The notes beneath the pieces were generated by a model. It was not told where the DNA came from and searched no databases. It saw only the letters and a program-made list of their open reading frames with translations. 64,000 nt of DNA, taken from the NCBI RefSeq assembly GCF_022539665.2, contig NC_081340.1, positions 4,897,357 through 4,961,356 on the forward strand, read 5' to 3'. Position numbers and translations under genes: made by a program. Positions 1 to 13,000 of the stretch are shown piece after piece. Each line of letters starts with the position of its first letter. Position 1 is the first letter of the stretch. This DNA is from Daphnia carinata (lineage: Eukaryota > Arthropoda > Branchiopoda > Diplostraca > Daphniidae).

Positions 1-63
1 GAACCGGTAAGATGATGCCGCGAATTGAGATAACATGTTGTTAGAAAGAAAAGTAGTGGTTAC

Positions 64-259
64 CGAAGGATGACGGTTCGGGCTGGACGAGCAAAGGACG
101 ACGTCGTAGGCAAGGAAACTGCTCCAAGTCGCCCGGCTCAGAGATGAACCGATTCGTTGTATGTTGTAAAATTCCCATTGGAGTAATGGACGGATGATCG
201 GACGGGGTCGGACGGTCGAATATGACGGACATCTTTTCCCAAGCCTCGCATGCTCTCCC
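64..259 (-). CDS. Putative first coding exon of an unidentified gene (partial, continues off left edge)
   Basis: On the minus strand a pyrimidine-rich stretch ending TTTCTAG (acceptor, exon from 259) precedes an exon whose ATG at 232 (context AAAAGATGT) opens 56 codons, beginning MSVIFDRPTPSDHP. It ends in a split glycine codon at the donor G|GTAACC (exon end 64). An earlier ATG in the same exon (GCATGCG) opens a 35-codon overlapping frame, which weakens this start choice. The peptide has no domain I recognise. The rest of the gene would lie left of base 64 or outside the window. It could instead be an untranslated exon. The lack of low-complexity sequence and the usable splice sites favour a real exon. 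Confidence 0.35.
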
Positions 260-884
260 CTAGAAAGCAAGGCCAGCACTAAAGGCAAGGGTCTACTAGA
301 CAGGATGTTCAGTCTGGTTAAAAAAACAAGCAAAGAAAAAGTCAGTTATTGAAGCAACAATTCATAGCACTGGCAAACATCCACTATCAGTAATTGTGCA
401 TGAGTTCAGCGTTACATGTAGAATTGAGCTGCCAGACAAAATGCAAAGGTCAACAAATGTGAGCGTGGCAGTTGGCATGTATGCAAGACTTTTATCAGCA
501 CATCAGGTGGTTCAATCATGTGCTCATATCTTTCGAGCACACAACACAAGGGTAATCCATACCAGCTTGAGCTGTTATCTTACTTACTGGTTATACAGAG
601 AATACTTTATTGGGAAAGATTACAATGACTGCTGGATCATTGGATTCAAACTGTCATGACAAGCTCTGTCTTCACAAACCCACTCTAAACAAAGTGAAAA
701 ATATTTGGAGGGTAAAAATATCATTATTGGCGTTTTGGCAAAAGAAGTGTAATTAGCAGGCGATCAACGTTGGATGCCAAACGAACTCAATGTAAGATTT
801 ACCAATTCAGATGACAGACCGGGAATGAAGATAAATTTGCAATGTAACAGATAAAAGAAACACGAGGGCACGAGGGGTTCTTAC

Positions 885-1062
885 CTGGGGGTTACGAATG
901 GGGATGCTGTGTGAGCGAAGACGTCTTCCAGAGCAGACGAAGATGTGCAGAAATAGCTGATTTGTATCGATGCGTAGGATTGGTGTGTTTATTGCTATAT
1001 ATCAACACAGAATGGAAGGATACTGAGACGCAGCATTCACGGGAGCCATCACTAAACAAACT
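885..1062 (-). other. Putative 5' untranslated first exon of the left-edge gene
   Basis: The minus strand carries a strong donor, CCCCAG|GTAAGAACC, with the exon ending at 885. An arthropod initiator-like TCAGTTT (1064 down to 1058) could mark the transcription start. Between them is a 15-codon upstream ORF (starting MAPVNAAS) closed by TGA. Splicing to the acceptor at 260/261 would remove a 625-bp intron (260-884), in which I see nothing else. Inferred from splice signals only. Confidence 0.3.
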
Positions 1063-1214
1063 GATCAGAAAACCGGACCGACGATAAACTCAAGGACTTT
1101 GTGTAACGCTGTTCCCTTTTCGGCAAGAGAGAAAACGTTGAACAGCCGAGTACTGTAGCACTCGAGTAAATACAAGTCAGAAACCAGAAGAGCCGTGGGG
1201 CCTCACCGTCAGCG

Positions 1215-1224
1215 GCGCATGCGC
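1215..1224. promoter_or_regulatory. NRF-1-like palindrome GCGCATGCGC
   Basis: The perfect palindrome GCGCATGCGC matches the core bound by NRF-1 (erect wing in flies), common in promoters of broadly expressed animal genes. It lies about 150 bp upstream of the putative initiator of the left-edge gene, which fits a promoter role. Binding is inferred from the motif. Confidence 0.4.
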
Positions 1225-1281
1225 TACTTATTTTGTTTTCTTGATGAGTTATTTTTTTTGCATTCAGGCGTGTTCTTAACT

Positions 1282-1289
1282 GCCATCTA
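1282..1289 (-). promoter_or_regulatory. CTCF-like site (TAGATGGCA on minus strand)
   Basis: The minus strand reads CCCTAGATGGCAGTT, close to the CTCF core CCASYAGRKGGCRS. It lies upstream of the putative left-edge promoter. Three more sites with the same orientation are at 2609, 46714 and 56227. Motif match only. Confidence 0.35.
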
Positions 1290-1689
1290 GGGACGCTATT
1301 TGCAAGTTCATCGAGAACAATCAGATGTACAAAAAACACCCGCCATTAAAATGTTGCTGCCCAAAAGTTTTCTTTTTCTTTTCTTTGACTAATTTAACTT
1401 CTTTAGACTGTACGTAAGTAGGCAAATTTAATGCGATGTAAGATAGAACTTGACACCATAAATCTGATCCCCGTCGAACACTTATTTCATGAGATATCAT
1501 GAGATATGGCGAGATGTGTGGCACTCTCACAAAACGACAACCAAATCTCGACGTATTGTCATCAAGCCTTAACGGGACCTTGGCTATGTACCAGTAAAAG
1601 ACTGCTCGGTTACAGATGATAGTACTTCACACAGTTAAACAGTATTACGTAAGTAGAATAACTTTTCCAGATATTACTATCTACATCAC

Positions 1690-1880
1690 AACACACTGCC
1701 ACATAACCACGCTGATCGAACGCATTTGCCAGGGACTTGGTCAAAAGTCCAGCTATTTGTACGATCGGAAATGCCTGTAATTTCCCTTAGCCGCATGCCA
1801 CGAACTAGCTCAATGCCATTACATGCACGCTTGGCAATATTCACGTTTAATGAGTTCCAAAAGTGACACACATGCCTTTG
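1690..1880 (-). mobile_element. Possible decayed Ty1/copia RNase H tail
   Basis: In one minus-strand frame the segment reads IAGLLTKSLANAFDQRG, like the ADxLTKxL signature near the end of Ty1/copia RNase H domains. The preceding part is in other frames, so any element would be broken by frameshifts. No LTR or other polyprotein part was seen. Weak similarity judged by eye. Confidence 0.2.
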
Positions 1881-2608
1881 ACAAAACGTGAGCTCACTTT
1901 CGATTTCCTAAATTCCGTGCAATCGCTGAACGTGATTCCTGGTTCTCCTTGTGCAATTTCTGGTTAAACTTCGGTTTAATTAGCCTTTAAAGCCGATGCA
2001 GTTGCATAGTTCTCATAAAAAAGTGTAACCTTTTCCTGAAAAATTGGATCACGACGCCATCAACGCTCCAAGCAGGTCTACGGTTTCGTTAATTTTTCAA
2101 GCTCTTTTCTATTTTACTTTTCATTGTTGAATTTCTCTCCATCATGAAACCCCAAAAGTCATTTGTCAAACCGTGATAGGCGGCAGCTGCACAAACATGT
2201 ACGTACGCAGGTATACACTATTCAATCCTGGAGAGAAACACAACATCAGGATTCAGCAATCGAGAAAAGGGCGGAAAAAGCTACCACCCAAACAAGATAA
2301 GCTTCTGCTAAACCCATCCGGTGAATTGCCAAAAACAAAATTGGATTGTCTGCTTCGTTACACTGGATACTTTACTTTCCAGAAACGGGACGTAAACAAC
2401 GGACAAATATTCGTTGACTAAAGGTGAGCACCTCGTGTCAGATAATTGTATTAAATTTGTCAGTTAGCTGCGTGATCTTAATATCCTAAAGCTTTTTTTT
2501 TTCTAGGTAACCTTTCTCACATCCGGAATTGCAAAGGATTCAGAGCTCTAAAGCTTATCAATAAAGGAAGTTGGTAATTCAATACGTGATGACCGACCGC
2601 AACAGTCT

Positions 2609-2616
2609 GCCATCTA
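2609..2616 (-). promoter_or_regulatory. CTCF-like site (TAGATGGCA on minus strand)
   Basis: The minus strand reads GCCGTTAGATGGCAGAC, the same core and orientation as the site at 1282. It lies just before the homopolymer-rich territory starts. Motif match only. Confidence 0.35.
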
Positions 2617-3163
2617 ACGGCCAAATTTGGAGTCTTCATCCACATTGCCTCAATAAGTGAACCATCATTGTTTGTGGCCTACAGGACACGATCACTAATT
2701 GGGTAATGCCTTCAAGTGGTTTTATAGGTCGACCTGCCGTTGTTAGATGCACACATCCACTCAAACAAGATATCGCGTTCACTTTCGCTCGGCTCTCTCC
2801 TACACGACTCGTTTCTCCACGTCAGAATAGGCCAATAATGTGGAACAACGAGGGGGGGGGGGGGGGGAAGCTGTCGGTCGATTTTTGTTTCAGTTTCTCC
2901 AGCAGCCTGGAGACGAAGAGGCCAGCCGGTCGTGACACATGATCGCGTCACTGAAGCAGAAGGAATGCCTTCGGTCCGTTCGACGAGATGTTTGTGCTGC
3001 ATCGGTCGGACAGAACAAGAGCGCCATTAAAAGAAAGTAGTAACCCGAAACCGCCTAAACCACCATGGTCCCTTTCAACGTCGATTCGGTTGTCGTTCCT
3101 ACACGTCAGACAAGTATCTGCACACCACAGCAAGTAAAAAAAAAACAAACTTCTGGCTCTTTA

Positions 3164-3198
<35 letters not shown>

Positions 3199-5106
3199 GG
3201 GCGTATTTGATTGGGCAAATGAAAGGATGGGGAAAGAAGGAAGGAAAAGAAGATTCCGAGGTAACGTTTCCTTTTTATATATTTCATTTTCCCAAACCAC
3301 CCGTATCTGCCCATGTCGGGAGGAAATGAGCAACTCAATGATTGATGCATCTCCCGGCAACCAATCCCGATGCTCTTTATCCTTTTTTTTTTTTTTTTTT
3401 TTTTTACATTCACTCAACTTGTGTCGACTTGTAGTTTCTTTTACAACTTTTATTTTTATGTTCCTTATTAGTCAAAAAGTTTGTTTTCCTGTCAGGCAAC
3501 GGACTAGTTTCCGCGGAAAATCGAACGTAGGGTGTTGTCACGATAACGTCACTATTCAAATCACATCTAGATTTCATCATGGATCAATGTATTTACAATA
3601 AAGCTCCGAATGACAATATGGTAATTATCTATATACATACACTCAAGTTACAAACGTAATTTTTTTTTTTTTCTCTCCATCTTGGTAGTGTGTAAAGTAC
3701 AGGTAATATGCGACACGTTTAAAAAAAAAAAAAAAATTGGAGGATCATCCCCTACGCAATAAGAATGTAAAAAAAAAAAAAAAGAAAATTATCATACAAA
3801 ATAGGCAAAAGATTAACAAAACAAAAATATTCCTTATGGACATTTTTCAATCGATTACAAACGCTCTTTTTTTTTTTTTTTTTTAATGCACACGATACAA
3901 AAGAAGAAAGGACAACACACACACACAAAAAAAAAAAGTACCAATTGCTTTGTCATAAATCTTAGTAGTGGGGATCAAGATGTTGGGAACATGATGTTCC
4001 ATAGTGTGGATGAAGAATTTAAACAACAATATATATATATATAAAGAAAAAAAAAATGAAATCTTCATAATAAATGCTGCATTGCCCATTCTTGGCTTTT
4101 CAATCTAAACTGCAACTGTGGATGAAAAAAAAAAAAAAAAAATGATGCATCATGCTAGTACCACGAAAATAATAAAAGAGACTTGTACAGACGCTGGCGA
4201 CGAAGATATCATTTAAGGCTGTGTTGACGTCCTACGGTAGAAAAACACGAGTCAACAAAGTCTGCGAGCCACCGAGTCCGGATTTTTCTTTTTCTTTTAC
4301 ATCTCTTTTGTGACACACACTCACACGCACGAAAGAAAGATGTAAGATGGAAATAATAAAATTCAAATCTGAAAATCCACGGGAATTTTTCTTTTCCCAG
4401 TTGGCGATAAGACGTAGGTCGAAAAAGAAAGAAGCTTAAACTGAAATGCGAACGAGAGGATTCTCGGTACGAAGAAACAAAAATGTCGACGGTAATTTTC
4501 AAACGAGATTGGAGTTAGGGTGCAACCGTGTAACCTGATGTTCTCAACACATTCAGCTTTTTTTTTTTTTTTTTTACATCGATCGTTGGCTTGGTCTGTT
4601 CACTGATTCTTTCGTCTGGTTAGTCCCCTCCCCCCTCGCTGTACGTCTGTACCATTTTTCCAGCCATTTCGAGCTCACCTTTGTAATCGAATCCAACGCA
4701 CGCACGTCAATCTGTTTGGGATCCTGTGGGGCCGGCCAAGCTTTTCGACGACACTTAAATATGTACACACCAGACGGTACAATAGAATTCAATATCAAAG
4801 ACAAAAAGCAATAGAGGAGGAAACAAAAATAGATGCGAATGAATCGAGCGAACGTAACTGACACGTAGCGCCAACGGTTTAAATGTCTTTTCCCGCCAAC
4901 ATCGTTCATCATATTGTTGTGTTATTGATTTCAACTTAATCTTTTTCGTGTTTTAGAAACAAAAAATGAAATAAAAAAAAAAATAAAAAAGTAAAAATAC
5001 ACAAATCACAGTCGCATTGGGGGGATGGGGGGTAAAAAAAAAAAAAAAAAAAAAAAAAAGAAAAGGATGAACAACAATAGTTTGACTTTCGCTGCACTTG
5101 TAGCAA

Positions 5107-5404
5107 TCACCGACCGACGAGACGTGCGACGGTCACGACCATTAACAATAGGTGTAGGTAATCCATCTTCGCTGGCGACGCGCGAGCGGTGGCGGCCGAC
5201 GTCGAAGAGGACGAAGAAGAGGAAGGGAAAAGCTTCCGCTGGTCGAGTATGGCCGCCTCGACGCCAGTACACTGTCCAGCTGACGTGACGTTAAAAATAG
5301 AAGCGCCGGCGGAGCTTCCGTCGCTGTCCGTCGTCGTGATATGCAGATTGTGGGCGTTGTGAGACAAGTGCGTCGAGTGCTGTCCGTGGGTGGCCAATCT
5401 ATCC
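5107..5404 (-). CDS. 690-aa gene: last coding exon with hydrophobic C-terminus
   Basis: Acceptor TTGCGCAG|GGATAG, then residues 592-690 and TGA at 5109-5107. It contains His/Thr-rich sequence, one cysteine (AGQCTGVEAA), a run of seven serines and the terminal MDYLHLLLMVVTVARLVGR. A small-residue stretch before a hydrophobic end is what GPI-anchor signals look like. A short membrane anchor is the alternative. Confidence 0.8.
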
Positions 5405-5862
5405 CTGCGCAACAATGAAAAGGAGAAACAAGCAAACAAACAAAACAATTGCATCATCAGTCAACACGTTATTTTCAAATGAATCCAAACGAAAAAAACA
5501 AAAAAAAAAAAAAAAACAAAAACAAACAAAAAAAAACAAACGGGGTCGTACTTTGCATACGTCCGGACGCAAGTTTCACTCGAAGCGATCCATTCAAGAG
5601 GTGCGCCATTGGCGGCGCCGCCAGACGAGACGAGATCCTGCGGATGTTGACTCTCGGACGGCGGCAACGTCGTGGCCTTGGTTGCGTGGGTGGTCAGAGT
5701 CAGGCAGAAGCGGCGCGGCGGCCCGTCCAACCCGTGTCGGTTAGCCGCTGCGTGCAACGGAGTCACGATAACGTACTTGATGCGCTCGTCGTGATCGTCA
5801 TTCCACGTGCTCCGGCACAGATAACCTGATTATCATCGAACATTTATTTATTTATTTAATTT

Positions 5863-5900
<38 letters not shown>

Positions 5901-7223
5901 CTTTTCTTAACGTAATGAGGTGAAGGCCCTACAAGCCAAAAACGTCAATGACATCAAACAAGCTCGTCGGCTGCCTTTTTCTCCACGAAAAGAAATTTTT
6001 TTACCTGAACTCGTTTCCCGGCTGCACTCGTGGTACAGGTCGAGCGTGTCTGGGGCGGAACAGCCGACGGCGACGGCTGACGTCCGTTGTCCGGCCAGGA
6101 AGAGATGCGGTGTCGCCACGGCGGATGACACGTCATTGGCCATCGAGTCGGAAGAGCAAGGCAGACGGGACGCGTGACTGAACGACCTCATAACGTTAAA
6201 TTTCCCGTCCAGCGGGCACGACACCGACTGGTGTGAAGAAGCTGCAATTAAGCGCATCAAAATAAATAAGACTTTCTCTTTTCTCTCTTTTTTTTTTTTT
6301 TTTTCTTCTCCCGACGATTAGTAAAGAGAAGAAAAAACAACGACCACCGTTGGCAGTGAGAGGGAGGGGGGGTGGGGGTGAGTTAAACGTACGGAGTAAA
6401 GTGAGCACGTACCAATTAGCGTTGTCAAGTGTCCTACAACCGGATTGAAATAGTAAGCGCTGCAAGCTTCGTCGGGCGCTGGAGCGGCTTCTCCGGCTTG
6501 GAATTCGACGACGTGGCCATCGCGTCGATGGAACACCATGCACACGTAGCCAGATTGACTGTAATTTTTGTAAACAATAGAAATTCATTATTATTTATTA
6601 ATTACTTTTATTTTTTTGTCTTTTTGCGTCAAGTCCGATGTTCGAGGAATGAATGAACCAATAATAAAAAAAAAAAAAAAAAACAAAAACAAAATAGCCA
6701 GTTGGAGGGGGATGGATAAAAGGGGCGGAGCCAGCAGAGTTGGGAAGCTTATCTTTGTTAATAAGTTAAGCGGAACGCGTCCTTTGTGTTGTCTAGCGAA
6801 AACTTGGTGGAAAGAAGTGGTCCCCTGATTACTTTGGCATCACTGAGAATGAACGACCAGCGGGGAGAAAGAGAATATGACAATGAAGACGGCGGGTGCA
6901 GCGTTCTCGAGCGTTCATACATTATCAAGCGATAAAAATGCACGGCAATCTGTTTTCTAGAAACGCGCGCGCTGCTCGTGTGTCCGTCCCGTCCTCGTCC
7001 TTCCAAATCTTCCTTTTTGCCAACCGCATCGAGTGTGAGATGCGAACAGAGTCCGTCCATCTGTCTGTTCGCTACTTGTGCAATCCGGGGCCACGAGCGG
7101 AAACAAGGGATCATACGCCAAAAGGGACGGAACCCGGGATTGAAAAGGGGGCACCGACATGGCCAGACAGGAAGGAAGGATTGTGTGTGATGGGTGCATC
7201 CGCGTGCGATGAAAGATGGATCT

Positions 7224-7257
<34 letters not shown>

Positions 7258-7506
7258 TACGGCTGCAACACATACACACACACACACACACACACACCCC
7301 TCGCGCACCACACTCGCCTCTACGTATCGAATCCAGCACGCAATACAATCCTTTAGGCCTTTTCTCTCTCTCTCTCTCTCTCTCTTTCCGTGAGTGAGTT
7401 ATCAATTCCGAGCGGCTTCAGCCTGGGGCCATTCCGCCGGGAACTGCCAATTTTCTCTACGGCGAACAGCAAATCTTAATATAGTCGACGGATGAAGCGC
7501 AGAGAG

Positions 7507-7538
<32 letters not shown>

Positions 7539-10011
7539 AGAATTGGAGGGGCTTTTCCTCCCCCTTTTTTCTCTCTCTCTCTCTATCCTGTGGGACAGTG
7601 CACGTAACTGCTTACCAGTTCTGTATATATATATATATATATATGTACTACCTTACTACCCTCCCCAATCCTCCTGCCCGGCTTTTTTACATGGAAGGGA
7701 GGGATCAACATTGACCGCAATTGCGTTGCCTCTCTCGCCGTTGCTAGCGGACTCTACGCTAAAGATAGCAGCAACCCAATCAAACGAAAGTGCACACGCT
7801 TCTGTGAAAAAAAAAAAAAAAAAAAAAAAAAGAAATTACTCCGCACACGGCGGCGAAAGTTTAGTAAGAAGAAAAAAAAAAAAAAAAAAAAAAAGAGGAT
7901 GAAAATGGTGGGATTGATATGAGCAGAGAGAAGAAAAAAAAAAAAAAAATACTATAGAAAAAAAAAAAAAGATATACAGAATGTGTGTACAAGGAAAACC
8001 TGCCCTTCTCTGCCACAAAGCGCCGGAATCTATAGAAGCGCTAGTCAAAGGATGGAACAACATTGGCGGGATTGGAGCATACATAAAAAAAAAAAAAAGA
8101 GGAAGGAATGGAGGAAATAAAAAAAAAGGGAGGGGGGGGGGGGGGGGGGGCGGAAGGAAACGAGAACAAGAATATGAGCGACATTGACGAGAGAAACTAG
8201 TAGCGCACCGGTAACGTATTGACGCAAAGATCCGGATCGTCAGACATACTCATCGATCTCTTTCCCTTCTCCTCATACCCCCCCCCCTTCCCCATCATAA
8301 CATCGAGACCTTGAGGGGGGGGGGCGGGGGAGGCATCTAAGATAGAAAAAAAAAAAAAAAAAAAAAAGAAGCGTACGGTGGATTATTATGGCAATAAATT
8401 GCCGGAACAAGGAAAAGAATAATAATTTAAAAGGTCTAGTTGCTGTGCTCATCCGCATAACAATCTGAAAGGCTCCCCATTTTGTTTTTGTTTTGGCTTC
8501 CGCCAACGCAAACAGACGATTCCTACAAGTTCGATCTCGCCCGCCCTACGCATATCGACGCAGTTCCAGCCCGATGGAATCAACAGCAAAACGATAATCG
8601 TGATGGATGCGAAAAAAAAAAAAAAAAAAATACAATGAAAAGAAATGTTATCAACGAACACGCACCAGCCTTGCGAGAGATGGGCCACGACTCGAACTGC
8701 TCCATCGCCGAGATCGAGCACAGATTGGCAAACGGCTTTCTGTTCCATGCGCGAATCGACGATGGCCGATGCGGCGCCAAACGAAGGACCGCCGACAATG
8801 GTGGCCGTCACGTGGGCCGTCGTCGTGTTATTGATGATGCGCATGGTGGAATTCTTGTGCAGCGTGTAAGTCCAACGGCCGTCCAGCGTCTGCCACCGAT
8901 TGTGGGCCAGGAACCAGCTCGGATAGTGACACTTGCGGCCATCCGCTTCTGCTATAATAATTAAAAACAAAATGAAAATAAATTAAGTAACAACGAAACG
9001 CAAATGAAAGCCAAAAATTACATCTTTAAATTACTCCAACTGAATTAAATAAACACACGGATCAAAATGTAAAGGTAACTCAAACTATTTTTTGTTTTTT
9101 TCTAAATTTTAAAAATAAATAAACAAATGAGCATGTTTTATGGAAAAAAAACAAAAAACAAGTATCTCTAGTTAGTTGGTAAAGTAACAAGGCGGCTCTC
9201 GTCGTGAGCTGCCTCTGTCCCCCCCCCCCCCCCCCCCCCCTCTGAAAGTTGTGCGTACAGAGAGGGACAAAAGTTGTGTCGGGATGGATGACTGCGCTGG
9301 AGAAAGATGCAAAAAGGAGGAAAGGATAGAGCTCAATGCGGAATGAGTTGTCGACTGAAAAGCAACGCCACTATATCCTGTAAGTTTCAATACACAATCC
9401 CCCCCCCCCCCCCCACACACACACATACATACATAGAGCTGGGAGACAGAAAGCCGGTCTCGATCAATATGCACAAGCAACTAAAAAAGAAAGAAAGAAA
9501 AAAAAACCCCCTCCCACTCGCAAATATATTTAAAAACAAAATATATTCAGAATAAAAAAAATGTAAACCAAAAACAAGCTGAGCAAAACTTCGCGATGCG
9601 GAAGTATATTGGCGGATGGAGTTTCGCGGACGATCGCTTCCGGCATTCGTGGACCACTCTCCGCAACGCACGATAAGGCCACAACTGTAAAGTGCTTTTG
9701 CGAAGACGGTGAACTAAGGTGTAAAATAATGTACTCGTATTTCCCCAAACGGGAAAACTAAACTTTATCAACCTTCTTCTTCTTTTTTGAGTTCGGTTCC
9801 AGCCAGTCCTAGTATCTCCCCCAATTTTTTTTTATTTTTTTTTTTTTTTTTTTCTCGGGGAAATGAAGAAGACGAAGAAAGATGAGAGATGGTTAAAAGA
9901 AGTAGCTCTCTCTAGCAAGCAGCCTGGCAGGAAATGAATAGCTTTTGATATAAAACATAGCAACTTTCTTTTAGCTTTCGACGCTACAACACAAGAGTTT
10001 TTCGTAAGGGG

Positions 10012-10042
<31 letters not shown>

Positions 10043-13000
10043 TTAGCGCACCCACGAGCACACATTACGGCTTATGTGTCGTTCAGTCTAAAAGCAAAAA
10101 AAAAAAAAGAAAAAAAGAAGGACCTTTATTTTCTTCTTCCACCCCCGAACTCTTTATCTTTCCTGTTTTCGCTCGTACGTATTAAACTTGTCAAATATCC
10201 ACGGCCGTGTTGGGTTTTAAAGCGTTGCCATGACAACCGAGAGCTCGTCATCAACGTCGCCTTCCAGTTACCACGAAGAAAAAAAAAAAATCAGAAAGGT
10301 TCATCACGTTTTTTCTTGATGAGAAACGTGCGTCTGTATCAATGTTTAAAAGCCTAACGTATTTGATGGTCTAATTGCTGATTGTCGAGCTCAGTCGCAT
10401 AGAAATCGACCGAGACAATGGCAATTTAAAAGAAAAAAAAAAAAAAAATGAAACTTCTCTCTTTTCTTTTTAAATTGAAGGCTTTTTGTTTACTCCCGTT
10501 AGGGTTGTAAACAGTAGGAATAAATTCGGTAGGACATGATAGGAAAAAAAAAAAAAAAAAAGGATTGGAGAAATAAAAATTGTAAGCGAAGTCGACGATG
10601 CGGGCATTTGGGAAGACAAGGGATAGAGAGAGAGAGAGAGAGGCGCACGAAGAAGATGAAGAGTTTGAAAAATAGAAATCAAATGGACTTGACAAGAGAT
10701 CAAACAAAAGTCGCCAAGGGCTGCCTCTCTCTGTCTTCTGACAAGCAAATCATTATAGACATAAGGAAAAATGCATCCAAGCTTCCCAATTTCTTTTTTT
10801 TTTTTTTCTTCTTCTTTTCCCTTTCTTTCCTTCTACATTTTGGGTGGATTCCGACTAAATAATAGTCTACTGCTACTCAGCTATGTATTTTATAATAAAC
10901 AAGAAAAAAAAAAAAAGAAAAGCAAAGGCAGGATAAAAAAAAAAGACATTGGGGGCACACTAGAGGCTTTTTTTTTTCTTTCTTCTTCTTCTTCCCCAAG
11001 ACATCCTTTTCCTTCTATTCGGGTTCTGATATGGAAATCATCAAACATTTGGGGGCCAAGTCGGCCGAGCGTAACAACAGAATCAAAGCCCGTCAAAGAT
11101 TCCAAGTGAAGAACGCGCAGCAACGTCTTTGACCTTTCATTTGCCTCTTCCATCTACTCCGTGATGTTTTTAATAAAGACAAAATATATTTTAAAAAGAA
11201 AAGAAAAAAACCTTTGCCGCCATAGTGTCTGCCGTGACGTTGAGTAGTGTGATGTCTCTCTCTATTTTTCGTGTGCGTATGTAAAATATACAATCTATAG
11301 AACCAATCGAGCGTGGCAAAGAGTGCTAACGAATATCTTCCCCCCCTTTTTTTTTTTTCTATTCTAAAATATCCTCTTCATCCATCAAATTTTTCCTTGG
11401 TTGTCTCATTATTCCATTCCCCATTTTTTTTTTTTTTGTTTATTCGTGACTTTCCTTTCCTTTTTTTTTTTTTTACGTTGATTTTGTTTCACAACTTGTT
11501 CTATCGTAAAAAGAAAAGAAAAGGAAAAGAAATTCGATTGGCAAGATCCACACATCCCTCGATTCCAATTTTTTTTTTTTTTTTTAAATTAATCACGGCA
11601 CAACATTTGAATATTTTCTTATTAATGAGATGATAATTTTTTGATTTTCTTTACCTTTAGTGAGTTTGAGAGTGCGAGAGCCTTCGGTGGGCGATGTCAA
11701 TCCGCTGCAAGTCGCGTCGCCACTCTGGGCCAGCAAAATGGTGACAGGGCGATGACGTTCTCCGGCCGGAAGTGGAAGCGACGAAGTCGACTGAGAGGGA
11801 GACGGAGCTTGAATTTTCTCGTAGACAAAACACCGGTAACGATCCTCATCGCTAGTGGCGCCTTGGTGTTGTAAACGGCCCATCAAATAGCGCAGCGAGC
11901 CGTCCTTCCATTGGGCTAAGCATTCCAGCTGTTCTTCTACGAACGCGTGAAGAAAAAAAAAAAAAGAAATAACATTCGAAACGAGTTAATATTTTTGTTA
12001 AAAAATAAAATAATAAAAAAAAAAAGAGAGAGAGAGAAAGAGAGAGAGAAACAAATATTAAAATAGTGAAGGTTTCATCTGGTGGTGCATTATCCGACAC
12101 CCGACTTGAGCATTCACGAGCTGCAGACGAACCGTAGCATGTTCGGATTAGGCTACGCAGAATAGATGAAATACGAAGACTAGTTTGAAATTCATGAAAG
12201 TAAAAGGGCCTTCACTTCTCACCCAAGTCTATTGTATCCAACCCACAAAAAAAAAAAACGACGCACATAAATAAATAAATAAATAAATAATACGAAAAAA
12301 AAAAAAGAGAAGGTGAAAGTTCCCTTTCTTTTTTAGTCTTTTGTTTGCTGCTGGTGTTGGATCGTATTACAACATTCTTGCTCGCACGAATTCAAAAAAA
12401 AAAAAAAAAAAAAAAAAAAATGATGAAGAAACACAAAAAAAATAAATAAATAAATAAATAAATAAAGAAGACTAAGGAAAGAAAAATGGTATGAGCTGGC
12501 AAGATTTCTTTTGTCTAATCAGACGACACGGGTCGACTCGTTTTTTGGTAGATACAAACTCTTGACGGTGGTGTAGGTTCACATACATAGAGGTAGGATT
12601 AAAAGAGGCCCCCGTTGGGGCACGTGTTCCAGTCGTGTGCTGGATGCTGGATATCGTGAAAGCGCGTTCACCAACAAGGCCATCGTGCGTGAGCGATCGA
12701 ACGTTTAAGAAACGATTTCAAGAAAAAAAAAAAATAGAAAAGAGCCTTGGATGATGAGCCGTGGCCAAGAAAGTTAAAAAAAAGAAAAAAAAAAAAAAAA
12801 AAAAAAAAAATAGGAACGAGACGGGCCGACACAACGATTGTGTGTGCACAGTCGGGGCGCCGGGACGTGATCAGCAAAAGAAATGAACCGGACCCTCCAG
12901 ACCCTTTTTGCCGTTCTTCATATCACGTTCTACACACATACTAGAAGCCCAGGCTATATACGTTGGAACCGCTTGTCTCATTCTCACTCTTGAAGGACAC

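Larger units (their letters stand above)
1063..5106. other. Intergenic and 3' flank of the 690-aa gene
   Basis: This stretch lies between the putative left-edge promoter and the stop codon of the large gene. From about 2.85 kb rightward it fills with homopolymers (G run near 2853-2868, A29 at 3167-3195, T runs near 3390 and 3870). Part must be the 3' untranslated region of the large minus-strand gene. Candidate minus-strand poly(A) signals are an ATTAAA near 3885 and an AATAAA near 3450, so the 3' UTR could be 1.2-1.7 kb. I see no convincing coding exon. Confidence 0.4.

Noticed and set aside
3065-3601. 178-codon plus-strand frame with poly-Lys and poly-Phe
   Set aside because: Its openness depends on A29 and T20 homopolymers; the opposite strand shows matching artefact frames.
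8482-8964. Long plus-strand frame opposite coding exon 6
   Set aside because: Shadow of the minus-strand exon, whose splice sites, cysteine pattern and phase are far more convincing.
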